Source: SIG672 sp045605765 (GTDB taxonomy: Bacteria; Bacillota; Clostridia; Oscillospirales; CAG-272). From it: DNA of 36,192 bases. A model generated the notes under the pieces. It did not search any database. It was not told the origin of the DNA and was given only the letters and a program-made list of their open reading frames with translations. The stretch covers positions 1 to 36,192 of the forward strand of contig JAZUQQ010000020.1 in the NCBI GenBank assembly GCA_045605765.1, written 5' to 3'. Position 1 is the stretch's first letter; each line of letters opens with the position of its first letter. The position numbers and the translations under genes were made by a program. Positions 1 through 7,362 of this stretch are shown one piece after another.

Positions 1-13
1 GCTGTTACCTCCT
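1..13 (-). promoter_or_regulatory. Ribosome binding site of a gene off the left edge
   Basis: On the minus strand positions 13-8 read AGGAGG, followed by seven bases to the window edge. A start codon would therefore fall just outside the window. The site lies downstream of the leader hairpin at 30-60, so that leader belongs to the unseen gene and not to the serpin. Confidence 0.6.
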
Positions 14-29
14 ATCATAAAGCAAAATA

Positions 30-132
30 CGCCCATAACTTCTATAAAAAGCTATGGGCGTATCAATATAATCCTCAATATTATTCTCGGATGGGTCGAT
101 ATCCCATAACCACACCGGGAAATCTAATTTAC
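30..132 (-). ncRNA. Structured leader RNA, copy 1 (attenuator or riboswitch-like)
   Basis: This is the minus-strand leader between the promoter at 139-167 and the ribosome site at 8-13. A block at 84-122 closely matches the leader of the sigma-factor operon at 2852-2892. It can form short stems GGTG/CATC and GGTT/GACC. Its loop GTTATGGG (110-103) can pair with CCCATAGC (58-51), which is the 5' arm of a 12-bp terminator-like hairpin at 30-60. The 3' arm of that hairpin repeats GTTATGGG exactly, so the two pairings exclude each other. I do not recognise a known riboswitch class; the ligand is unknown. Confidence 0.6.
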
Positions 133-138
133 GAGAAC

Positions 139-167
139 ATTATAGCAAAATTTCTCGCATAATTCAA
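139..167 (-). promoter_or_regulatory. Promoter of leader copy 1
   Basis: Minus strand TTGAAT (167-162), a 17-base spacer and TATAAT (144-139). It fires leftward across the leader at 30-132 toward the gene beyond the left edge. It lies just past the serpin stop codon. Confidence 0.65.
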
Positions 168-177
168 TGCAAAAATG

Positions 178-1431
178 TTAATTTACATCCATCATCGTTC
201 CGATAAAGAACGGGATATTATTCTCGCAGTCCACGAGCATATACACAAACGGTCTGTCAAGATGAACCTGCTTGATTTCGGTAGGATCTGCGGAAGTCGC
301 TCCGTCCATTTGAATTGCCGTAACAGCTCCCGCCTTAGTCCCCTTTTCCCCGACTTGGATATAGGTTTTATGAAGCACCTTGCCAATATAGATCGGCCCC
401 TCGCTCCATTCGCCTAAGCCGCCAAATTCAGCACGCTTATTGTCGAACGCCTTGGGCATTCCCATTGCCTCAAGGATCTCATTCATTTCCACTTTGTATT
501 CGGTTTCAAACTTAGGAATAGCTGTTTGTACCGTTCTGCTCTCGGCATTTGCGAGCAAAGCTGCGAGGGATGCACCGTCAAGAGAGTTGATATACTCGGA
601 CACGCTAACGCCCTCGTTCGGAAGCATTGCAACAAAGGCGTATTTTCTTTCCTTATAGTACTTGATAAAACCGGTCGCGTTCTCGTCTTCGAGATACTTG
701 CCTTCGGTGGAATACATCAGCTCCACATCCTGCTTGGTTCCATCTTCCTTAGTGAATGTCTTGTCGCGCACTTGATCCTTTTCGTAGATCTCCGTCCACT
801 CTGCTTCAAAGGCAAGAGCGTTCACGAGATACATAATCGCTTCAGGGGGAATCTGATCCAGGATTTCCGGGATCATTCCATCGGTATTCTGCTTTACCCA
901 ATTATTGATATCCTTTAGGGTCTGCTTATCAAACGGTGCCTTGTAGATGTCTGCACCATAGTAATCGGCATTGGTCTGCAGGAAATCCTGATTCACCGTA
1001 AAACGCTCATCCTCGGTAAACCAAATGGAATTGGCAAGACTCAGCTTATACTTATCGCCCTGCGGCAGATTCTTCATATAGCTGTAAAGATACAGATTCA
1101 GTTCCTCGGTAGTCATTCCGAGAACTTCTTCCATCTGCGCCAAAGTTTCCTCTTCTGCACCGTTTGCTGTCATAGCCAAAGCGCAGAGCACCGACAAGGG
1201 TGAGAGCAACGTGTTCTTACCGCTTTCATTGCTTGCCTTGAACAAGCGGATCGCAAAATCTGTAACGTCCGCGTTCTGTGAACTGAGATCATCCAGAGCA
1301 TTCACATTATTAGGCGTGATACCTTCCATTAGATCTTTTGCCTGAACCTCCATCGAGCAACCGGTCAAATTAACAGCCATTGCACATACGAGAATCAGAC
1401 TGATTATCACTAAACTGATTCGTGTTTTCAT
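178..1431 (-). CDS. Serpin family protease inhibitor, lipoprotein
   Basis: Serpins trap serine or cysteine proteases by insertion of a cleaved reactive loop. The product (417 aa) starts with a lipoprotein signal ending in VNLTGC and then has a full serpin fold. The hinge EKGTKAGAVTAI (about residues 361-372) has the small residues typical of inhibitory serpins. Counting from the hinge Glu as P17, the scissile bond would be near Ala-Thr, which suggests an elastase- or subtilisin-like target (inference). The C-terminal part contains RPFVY and FFIGTM, normal for the family. Two earlier in-frame starts exist (TTG 1449, ATG 1437), but GGAGG at 1443-1439 lies 7 bases before ATG 1431. It is the last gene of the sigma/anti-sigma operon and is probably exposed on the outer face of the membrane. 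Confidence 0.93.
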   Translation of the reverse strand: MKTRISLVIISLILVCAMAVNLTGCSMEVQAKDLMEGITPNNVNALDDLSSQNADVTDFAIRLFKASNESGKNTLLSPLSVLCALAMTANGAEEETLAQMEEVLGMTTEELNLYLYSYMKNLPQGDKYKLSLANSIWFTEDERFTVNQDFLQTNADYYGADIYKAPFDKQTLKDINNWVKQNTDGMIPEILDQIPPEAIMYLVNALAFEAEWTEIYEKDQVRDKTFTKEDGTKQDVELMYSTEGKYLEDENATGFIKYYKERKYAFVAMLPNEGVSVSEYINSLDGASLAALLANAESRTVQTAIPKFETEYKVEMNEILEAMGMPKAFDNKRAEFGGLGEWSEGPIYIGKVLHKTYIQVGEKGTKAGAVTAIQMDGATSADPTEIKQVHLDRPFVYMLVDCENNIPFFIGTMMDVN

Positions 1432-1445
1432 CTTCATTCCTCCTC

Positions 1446-2162
1446 TCAATCGTAGAAGAACTCATATTCGGGCAGAGCCTTCCATTCCTCCGTTGCGGTC
1501 AGAATATCCCGAATACCCTTGCAGGTATCAAGGAATTTTTGCCCCTTGGGATCATCGGATTTATAAGAAAGTGCAATATCCTCAGCGCGAACGGTCTTCA
1601 CCTTATCGCCGTCACGAAGAGTAAGGATTAATGTCATGGACGGATCCGACGAAAGTTCTCCGCCGTGCGGATCGTATTCATCCGGATATGTCTCTATATC
1701 CAGCTCCCAAAGAAGCTCCCAAATCTCAAACAACTGCGTACCGTCAAGCTGAAGCGTTGTAACGTAATCCTCTGGATTTGTAGCATCCGTTGTTTTCACT
1801 AACTTTCCTGTGGCACTGTCATAGGAGCTGATGCCATAGGTGTTCCACGTCAGAGAAAAAGATAGGTTATCCGGCACGTCGGTATTGACTGCACCGTCCA
1901 TGTCACCGTTTCCATCCTCTTTGTTATTGCCTTGATCACCGCGGTCTCCGGAAGTCGCATTTCCCGAAAGGCCGTCCGCTTCCGGAGCTTTATCCATTCC
2001 CGCAGGCAACATACCAGGGAGCATCATAACCGAGAATATAGTCAACACCAAGCACAGTGGAATGCACATAGCCAAAATGCGATTACGATTTCTTCTGCGC
2101 TCCTTTATTCTATTGTCACTGCGGCGAAACACTTCCGCTTTACATTCGTTTAATTCTCTCAT
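1446..2162 (-). CDS. Membrane-anchored anti-sigma-like or sensor protein
   Basis: A 238-aa protein with a short basic cytoplasmic N-terminus (about residues 1-28), one membrane segment (about 29-52, AMCIPLCLVLTIFSVMM) and an outside domain of about 185 residues. An acidic Gly/Asn-rich linker leads to a domain containing SFSLTWNTYGISSYDS. I do not recognise the domain by name. Its ATG overlaps the sigma factor stop (ATGA), so the two are translationally coupled, the usual arrangement for an ECF sigma factor and its membrane-bound regulator. The role as anti-sigma factor is inferred from topology and position. A decayed relative of the same outside domain lies at 7134-7362. Confidence 0.65.
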   Translation of the reverse strand: MRELNECKAEVFRRSDNRIKERRRNRNRILAMCIPLCLVLTIFSVMMLPGMLPAGMDKAPEADGLSGNATSGDRGDQGNNKEDGNGDMDGAVNTDVPDNLSFSLTWNTYGISSYDSATGKLVKTTDATNPEDYVTTLQLDGTQLFEIWELLWELDIETYPDEYDPHGGELSSDPSMTLILTLRDGDKVKTVRAEDIALSYKSDDPKGQKFLDTCKGIRDILTATEEWKALPEYEFFYD

Positions 2163-2710
2163 AATAACAGCTCACCATCCCTTCCAAGAATGATGCGAAG
2201 TTCCTTCTTTGCGCGATACAGAAGATTATCCACCTGTTTGCGGTTTTTCTTCATTACCTTGGCAGCTTCGTCATAGGTCATCTCTTCGAAATAGATCAAG
2301 TGGATAACCACACGCATATCTTCCGGAAGTTTGGCAACGGCGGCATTCACCGCACGCTTTCTCTCATCTGCCAGGACGATCTCTTCCAGTGTCTTTTCAT
2401 CATCCGGCAGGTTTTGTGCCTCGGAAAGCTCAACAACGTCAATCACCTTGCGATGCTTGATATAATCGAGGGCACGGCTTCTGCCGATCATAAAAAGATA
2501 TGTCTTCAAGGTCACCTTGAAGTTGTACCGATGTCTATGTACGACAAGATCCGAGAAGGCATCTATCGCAATATCTTCGGCTGCGTGGACGTCGTGCACG
2601 TAACGGTCAATGAAGAAAACGAGACTGCGAAACAGCTCCTTCATGATCTCATCAAAGGCACTCTCATCACCATCGAGGAAACGGCGGTAGCTACTTGCGC
2701 CGTTATCCAT
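2159..2710 (-). CDS. RNA polymerase sigma factor, ECF (sigma-70) family
   Basis: At 183 aa this has the usual ECF size. Region 2 is seen around residues 20-90 (HAAEDIAIDAFSDLVVHRH, then TYLFMIGRSRALDYIKHRK). Region 4 follows around 125-175 (LPEDMRVVIHLIYFEEMTYD and a helix-turn-helix ending KKNRKQVDNLLYRAKKELR). The AGGAGG site lies 8 bases before ATG 2710. It is the first gene of an operon with the membrane protein and serpin. Two control layers are visible upstream: a sigma-A type promoter feeding a structured leader (2801-2912) and an ECF-type promoter candidate (2758-2783) that could give autoregulation. Confidence 0.92.
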   Translation of the reverse strand: MDNGASSYRRFLDGDESAFDEIMKELFRSLVFFIDRYVHDVHAAEDIAIDAFSDLVVHRHRYNFKVTLKTYLFMIGRSRALDYIKHRKVIDVVELSEAQNLPDDEKTLEEIVLADERKRAVNAAVAKLPEDMRVVIHLIYFEEMTYDEAAKVMKKNRKQVDNLLYRAKKELRIILGRDGELLL

Positions 2711-2757
2711 AGATTTTTCCTCCTAAACTCGGGATCACGTCTGACCCCTTCACTTAT

Positions 2758-2783
2758 TATACGACTGAACCGGTGGCTGTTCC
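2758..2783 (-). promoter_or_regulatory. Candidate ECF-type promoter of the sigma operon
   Basis: Minus strand GGAAC (2783-2779), 15 bases, then CGTATA (2763-2758). A GGAAC/TGAAC -35 with a CGT-type -10 is the general ECF promoter pattern, and ECF genes often drive themselves. It lies between the leader hairpin and the sigma start, so it would bypass the attenuator. The same -10 also reads TATAAT on the same strand, which is an alternative reading. Confidence 0.4.
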
Positions 2784-2800
2784 TTATAAATAACCGCAAA

Positions 2801-2912
2801 AGCCCGCAACTTTTCTAAAAGTTACAGGCTTTCATCCTCGTCCGTTTTAAATTCTCGGGTGGGCTGATGCTTCCTGTAACCGCACCGGGAAATACTTTGT
2901 GAAAGTATTATA
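2801..2912 (-). ncRNA. Structured leader RNA, copy 2, upstream of the sigma factor
   Basis: The promoter is TAGAAA (2935-2930), a 17-base spacer and TATAAT (2912-2907). The conserved block at 2852-2892 matches copy 1 at 84-122, including CCCGGTG, GGTTA and CCGAGAA. Loop GTTACAGG (2880-2873) can pair with CCTGTAAC (2828-2821). The latter is also the 5' arm of a 14-bp hairpin at 2801-2830 followed by TTTT. Compared with copy 1, two pairs of the loop interaction change on both sides (T-A to C-G, G-C to A-T), which argues for selected structure. The U-tract after the hairpin is short, so termination strength is uncertain. The class is not recognised. Confidence 0.6.
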
Positions 2913-2991
2913 GCATAAATTTGTGACTTTTTCTACCCTTATTCTAAAGCATAATAGCTGCAGAAGAGGGTTAAATGGATTTATGAACGAC

Positions 2992-3027
2992 AAAAATCCG
3001 ATCACCTTATTTGATGATCGGATTTTT
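2992..3027. terminator. Terminator after purC
   Basis: A 13-bp perfect hairpin, AAAAATCCGATCA against its complement ending in GGATTTTT, with a 10-base loop. The A/T flanks make it work on either strand. It lies downstream of the purC stop on the minus strand. Confidence 0.8.
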
Positions 3028-3108
3028 GCTTACCCCGTACCGGCTTTCACCCATTGGTCAATTTTTGTCCCTTTGAGCGAAAACCCTTCCCTTCGAAGGT
3101 TTCTTATT

Positions 3109-3807
3109 TTATCTGTTAAGAATAAGCTTTGTGAGCTCAACGGGATCGACGATATTGCCATCCTTATAAACTCTCATATTACCCGACGCGATCTCGTCGA
3201 TAAGCACTACCTCGCCATTGTTATAGCCGAACTCAAACTTGATGTCCCAAAGGTCAAGACCGATGGTTTTGAGGTCGTCTGCAACAATCTTCGTGATTTT
3301 AAGGGTCTGCTCTTTCATAGACTCGAACATAGCGGGAGTCATAACTCCGAGAGCTGCAAGTCCTTCCCCAGTTACGAGCGGATCACCCTTTTCGTCGTTT
3401 TTGAAGGTACATTCAACGTATCCGCCTTCGAGGACGGTTCCGTCCTTTATGTATTCGCCGTATCTGCGGATAAAGCTTCCTGTCGCAACAAGACGGCAGA
3501 TAACCTCGAGTCCGTTACCGCCCTGAGCCTTGCCGAAGCACTCTGCGGGAAGAACCTCCATAGTAGCGTCATCAATATTTGCGCTTACGTAGTGAGTCTT
3601 GATGCCTGCTTTTTTAAGAAGCTCGAAATAATGTATCGAGGTTTCGAGATTTGCCTTGCCTATTCCTTCAATAGTAAGACCAACGCTGTTTTCGCCGGGA
3701 TCAAATACGCCGTCTTTGCCGGTGCAATCGTCCTTGAATTTGAGCATAACGTTTCCGTTGTCAAGAGCGTAAACGTCTTTTGTTTTGCCTTCATAAAGCT
3801 TTTTCAT
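3109..3807 (-). CDS. purC: Phosphoribosylaminoimidazole-succinocarboxamide synthase (SAICAR synthetase)
   Basis: PurC joins aspartate to CAIR with ATP in purine synthesis, in the cytoplasm. The 232-aa product has the usual length and family signatures: KLYEGKTKDVYAL at the N-terminus, the RLVATGSFIRRYG segment, then LGLDLWDIKFEFG-type residues near 190 and the metal/substrate-binding IDEIASGNMR near 210. AGGAAGG lies 9 bases before ATG 3807. It stands alone here, with a terminator downstream and no other pur genes in the window. A 10-bp palindrome CGTAGCTACG sits in its 5' leader at 3829-3838. Confidence 0.96.
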   Translation of the reverse strand: MKKLYEGKTKDVYALDNGNVMLKFKDDCTGKDGVFDPGENSVGLTIEGIGKANLETSIHYFELLKKAGIKTHYVSANIDDATMEVLPAECFGKAQGGNGLEVICRLVATGSFIRRYGEYIKDGTVLEGGYVECTFKNDEKGDPLVTGEGLAALGVMTPAMFESMKEQTLKITKIVADDLKTIGLDLWDIKFEFGYNNGEVVLIDEIASGNMRVYKDGNIVDPVELTKLILNR

Positions 3808-4044
3808 AAATACGATCCTTCCTTTTTTCGTAGCTACGATTTGAATTACATATACATTTTATCACATTTTTTTCTGATTGTATATAGATTTTTGAAAATT
3901 TTTTTCGGTATATTGAAAAAATTTTCACTGTTATTTTTATACTTTTATTGGGGATTTTCGACATTTTAAGTAATTTACTGTTCTATAAGTAAAAACCAAC
4001 AAAAAGCAGCTCTTATTTTAGTGCAAAAATACAATGCTTTTTTG

Positions 4045-4093
4045 TTGATATATTTACAAATATATTGTATAATACCATATGTATACTATACAT
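4045..4093 (+). promoter_or_regulatory. Promoter with overlapping 7-1-7 palindrome
   Basis: TTGATA (4045-4050), a 17-base spacer and TATAAT (4068-4073) form a near-consensus promoter on the plus strand. The expected start point falls in a perfect 7-1-7 inverted repeat ATGTATA-C-TATACAT (4079-4093), a likely repressor operator. The next gene starts only at 4451, leaving a leader of about 370 nt. Confidence 0.7.
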
Positions 4094-4450
4094 GGGCTTT
4101 ATTCGTATCTTATGAATCGGATTTTACTGTCATCGTAAACAGCAGGACTTGTAACGGTCACCTTCATCTGTGTCAGCACAACCTACGGAGCATCGAACTT
4201 GACGTTGTAATTACGATGTTAGATACCAACGATGTCAATAAAGACAACTATACTCTTGACTGTGGTGCTGACACAACGAGAGCGGTCCTTCTCTAATTGA
4301 TATTTAGAGCAATTCCCAAACTGATCAGAGGGCATATTCAACTACAGCATACATCCGTAGGGAGATGTCTGCCGGCACTTGCCGAGGTTATTTACGAAAA
4401 CATCAAAGACACGATAATAAAATAACAAACTATAAATGAAAGGCAAATTG
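4094..4450 (+). other. Long untranslated leader with nested inverted repeats
   Basis: No confident gene is seen in this stretch. Eleven-base arms TGTGTCAGCAC (4169-4179) and its complement (4265-4275) enclose inner stems TTGAC/GTCAA (4199-4203, 4234-4238) and GTTG/CAAC (4204-4207, 4227-4230). The element could be a structured leader RNA. The plus frame ending at 4296 contains NDVNKDNYTLDCGADTTRAV, which faintly resembles a dockerin repeat. The minus strand carries a short protein-like tail (VTVTSPAVYDDSKIRFIRYE, then a stop). A decayed secreted-protein gene is therefore an alternative. Confidence 0.35.
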
Positions 4451-5998
4451 ATGAAAAGAATTTTATCTGCGATTTTCGCTATTGCCCTGCTCGTCTCTTC
4501 TCTGATTCTGTATTCCTGTTCAGATACGGGCAGATCAAATGGCAGCGGGTCTTTTTTCACATTTAAAATAACACAAGATTACGTCATCGTTCATCCACAG
4601 GATGCAAGCTTTGCTGAAATAAATACGGCAAAGTCAATATGCGAGGCAATAAAATACTCTACAGGATTATCCCTTGAAATCATTGACGACTCTAACAACA
4701 CTCACGAGCACGAAATAGTCATAGGCAACGCAAAGCGAAGCGGCGTTTCATCTGCCAAGATCAAGACTGGAGATTCGGGATACACTATTTTTTCCCTTGA
4801 CAACAACGTGTATATTTACGGCACTTCCGATAATTTTCTTAATATTGCCGTAAGCACTTTCATAAGTGAATACATCCTTAATTCAATTACCGTTACTCTT
4901 TCAAGGACGCTTAATATCGTTTATAATCACGAATTTAAAAAGCCGGATCTCAAAATAAACGGTATCGATATTTCGCAGTACAAGATCGTTTACGACCCCA
5001 AGGCGGCAACTACCCACTATCGAACACAGGGGGCAGGTTGGGTAGAATCTTCCAGATTTAAGGATACTGCTTATGCAGTTGCCGATGAAATTTACCTGTT
5101 GGCCGGAAAAAGGCTCGAAGTCGTTATGGCTAATGACGAAAACGAGACCGAACACGAAATACTTGTCGGAAAGATACCGTCGCGTGATGAGACAAGCGAA
5201 TTTTATATAACATATGGTGTCGGATACTCTGATGACAGATACGGTTTCGGAGTAGTTGGAAACAAGCTTCTTATATCAGGAGGCAGTCCAAACTCGGCAT
5301 ACTTTGCCGCACATGCTTTTTATGAGTTCTGTGAAGAAATGGACGGTTCTGATTTCAATTCTCCGCTGAAAAATGATCGTACCACACTCATCAAGGTTGC
5401 CTGTATTGGTGACGGCATTACACACGGAACATCGTCTGTTAGCGTCAACACTCACGCATACCCAATATATCTCCAACAGCTTCTCGGATTTAAATATTAT
5501 GTTGCAAATTATGGTACTCCAAACAAAAAGATGACCGATTTTGACGTAAAAACCGATGATGAAACAAATGACGGAACTACAACTGAGTACGAACGCAGTA
5601 TTTCGTTTGTTCCTGACGTAATTATCCTTATGCTCGGCACGAACGATGCAGATCCTAAAAATTCTTCTTGGTCTGCAGGGGGATATGCTAAGCTGTATTC
5701 CGAATCTGCCGCAAGAATGGTGACGTCATATCGCAAGCTTAATCCAAATGTTCAGGTATATATCGTATCTCCACCCGCTGAAGCAAAAAGCACTCTTTGG
5801 AGGGAGAATCTTGTCACAATATCTCAGTGGAACCGTACGATTTCGGAAGATCTTGACTGCAATTTCATAGATATATTTAGTGCAAGCACGGCTCTCGGAT
5901 GGGATTTTCCCGACAATCTTCATCCGAAGAACGAACAGTACGCCGATCTCGCAAAAGCAATCTACGACGGTTTAAAGCATACCATAAGGATCAAATAA
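4451..5998 (+). CDS. Secreted lipoprotein with C-terminal SGNH/GDSL hydrolase domain, nucleophile missing
   Basis: A 515-aa protein with a lipoprotein signal (SLILYSC). Two similar N-terminal modules (about residues 35-150 and 170-300) each contain an EIVIGN/EILVGK motif and a segment like NNVYIYG/NKLLISGG. They resemble the N-terminal domain common on clostridial carbohydrate-active enzymes (inference). The SGNH fold follows: block I GDGITHG (Gly322 where Ser is expected), block II NYG, block III GTND (Asn398) and block V DNLHP (Asp488, His491). Only the Ser nucleophile is lost, to GGC. Without it the domain may bind carbohydrate or be inactive. Start 4451 was preferred to 4436 because AAAGG lies 7 bases upstream. 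It is monocistronic behind the promoter at 4045. Confidence 0.8.
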   Translation: MKRILSAIFAIALLVSSLILYSCSDTGRSNGSGSFFTFKITQDYVIVHPQDASFAEINTAKSICEAIKYSTGLSLEIIDDSNNTHEHEIVIGNAKRSGVSSAKIKTGDSGYTIFSLDNNVYIYGTSDNFLNIAVSTFISEYILNSITVTLSRTLNIVYNHEFKKPDLKINGIDISQYKIVYDPKAATTHYRTQGAGWVESSRFKDTAYAVADEIYLLAGKRLEVVMANDENETEHEILVGKIPSRDETSEFYITYGVGYSDDRYGFGVVGNKLLISGGSPNSAYFAAHAFYEFCEEMDGSDFNSPLKNDRTTLIKVACIGDGITHGTSSVSVNTHAYPIYLQQLLGFKYYVANYGTPNKKMTDFDVKTDDETNDGTTTEYERSISFVPDVIILMLGTNDADPKNSSWSAGGYAKLYSESAARMVTSYRKLNPNVQVYIVSPPAEAKSTLWRENLVTISQWNRTISEDLDCNFIDIFSASTALGWDFPDNLHPKNEQYADLAKAIYDGLKHTIRIK

Positions 5999-6426
5999 AA
6001 AACCAGATTATTGCATTTGCTTTTTCAATAGTAACCTTAAAACTCTCAGCTTTATTGTAATTGAATAACTGGGTCGAAGAAAAAGTCTTCCGTGCTCGTT
6101 CTGAATTCGGTGAGAAGTATTGGTGAAAAAGGCAACGTACTCATACTCCCGAAAATTTGTATATTCGCTCCTTACACCTTTATTTCAAGTCCATTTTAGT
6201 CTCTTGCGATATAATTTCGTAATAATCTTTCACCCTTATTCTCTACCGTGAAGGTGAAGAAAATTCGGCAGACAGTCCTTAGATTATACGTGCTGACGTG
6301 CCGTATTGAAATCTTATCGAAAGGTCCTCGGACTTCTCAAACGGTAACTTTTCTTTTGCGAGAAGCACATACTTTTCTTGTAAAAAACGAACAATGTTTT
6401 GATTTTAAAGATATTTATGAAAATAC
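5999..6426. other. Intergenic region without a recognised gene
   Basis: This is AT-rich sequence of about 430 bases between the SGNH lipoprotein and the terminator at 6427. The short open frames (for example 6248-6490 plus) lack ribosome sites and family signatures. No strong terminator follows the upstream gene. I see no supported feature here. Confidence 0.5.
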
Positions 6427-6451
6427 AAAAGAGGCGAAAACGCCTCTTTTT
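6427..6451. terminator. Bidirectional terminator after ppa
   Basis: AAAAGAGGCG-AAAA-CGCCTCTTTTT is a 10-bp stem with a tetraloop and A/T flanks on both sides. It directly abuts the pyrophosphatase stop codon and serves that minus-strand gene. Confidence 0.85.
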
Positions 6452-6938
6452 AAATGCTTTTCTCATATTTTGTGCGGCACTCCTCGATAATACGTACAGC
6501 ATCCTCTCTGCCATAATACTCTCCCACCTTGACCTCTATGCCCTGCAATACCTTATAGTTCGCAAAGAAGTTGGATATTTCCTTGAGGGTAAAGGGAGCG
6601 AGATCGGAGAGAGAATGGATCTCCGCATATCTGGGGTCACAGTCAACTACCGAAATAAGCTTATAGTCAAGCATTCCGTTATCTATCATACTGAGATATC
6701 CGAGTACTCGTGCGGGCACGGTACAGCCCGGAAAAGTAGGCTCGGACGATATAACGAGAATGTCAAGCTCATCTCCGTCGGGCGCAAGGGTGTTCTCTAT
6801 TACTCCGTATTCGGCAGGATAAGCCATTGCAGCGTAAAGAACCCTGTCTAGCTTTATGTGTCCGCTTGACTTGTCGCGTTCGTATTTATTTTTTGATCCG
6901 AGCGGAATTTCGATCAGTGCGTTTACTACGTTGTCCAT
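6450..6938 (-). CDS. ppa: Inorganic pyrophosphatase, family I
   Basis: This soluble enzyme splits pyrophosphate to phosphate and pulls biosynthetic reactions forward. The product has 162 aa, slightly short for the family. The metal-binding signature DGDELDILV (about residues 54-62) fits the family pattern D-x-D-[PE]-x-D. YPAEYGVIENTLAPDGDE precedes it, and CDPRYAEIHSLSDL is seen near 100. KLDRVLYAAMAYPAEYG supplies other active-site residues. A -10 box TATAAT lies at 6973-6968 on the minus strand; its -35 is weak. The gene is monocistronic with a terminator directly after the stop. Confidence 0.95.
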   Translation of the reverse strand: MDNVVNALIEIPLGSKNKYERDKSSGHIKLDRVLYAAMAYPAEYGVIENTLAPDGDELDILVISSEPTFPGCTVPARVLGYLSMIDNGMLDYKLISVVDCDPRYAEIHSLSDLAPFTLKEISNFFANYKVLQGIEVKVGEYYGREDAVRIIEECRTKYEKSI

Positions 6939-7133
6939 ATTTTTGTCTCCTTTTGTTAGTCTGGTATATTATAACACTGCTTTTTGAACTTGTTGTGAAC
7001 AGTTTAAATTCGAGGGCATTTATGGTAAAATTTGTTTTAAGAAATTCTTTTCTCACATCTTGCAATATTTTTTGAATGTCACTAACAAACTAAAAAGCTG
7101 TCTTTATTGTTAGAACACGAAAAAGGAGTAAAC

Positions 7134-7362
7134 CAATATAAAAAACATTAACTTTAATAATTGTAATTATGGAACTGTTTTCCTACTTGGCAAGCTGCAG
7201 CACCAACTCTTCTAACGATAATCAGAGAGAGTATATTTTACCCAATGAACCGAGCAAATTTTCATTTTCTCTTACTTGGAATGTTTTAGAAATCAGCTCC
7301 TATGACAGTAAACTGGAAAGCTTGTGAAAACAACCGATGCCACAAACCTTACTGCTCCATAA
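7134..7362 (+). pseudogene. Decayed lipoprotein related to the anti-sigma-like protein
   Basis: Plus-strand translation from 7169 gives a lipobox-like LASC, then KFSFSLTWNVLEISSYDS, ending at 7309. After a one-base deletion near 7310 the reading continues in another frame as TGKLVKTTDATN, with a stop at 7360-7362. This matches SFSLTWNTYGISSYDS and TGKLVKTTDATN in the gene at 1446-2162. AAGGAG at 7123-7128 remains as a ribosome site, but no start codon in the correct frame follows it. Only the first part of the outside domain is left. Confidence 0.8.

Noticed and set aside
2801..2892. Leader 2 as a 6S RNA
   Set aside because: A short stretch (CCGAGAA, then TTAAAAC) recalls E. coli 6S RNA, but the long bulged hairpin is absent and copy 1 does not share that stretch.
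2923..3969. Long plus-strand frame over purC
   Set aside because: It lies opposite a certain gene, crosses a terminator and lacks family signatures.
6248..6490. 80-codon plus frame before the ppa terminator
   Set aside because: It has no ribosome site, reads through the terminator into ppa antisense, and shows no protein pattern.
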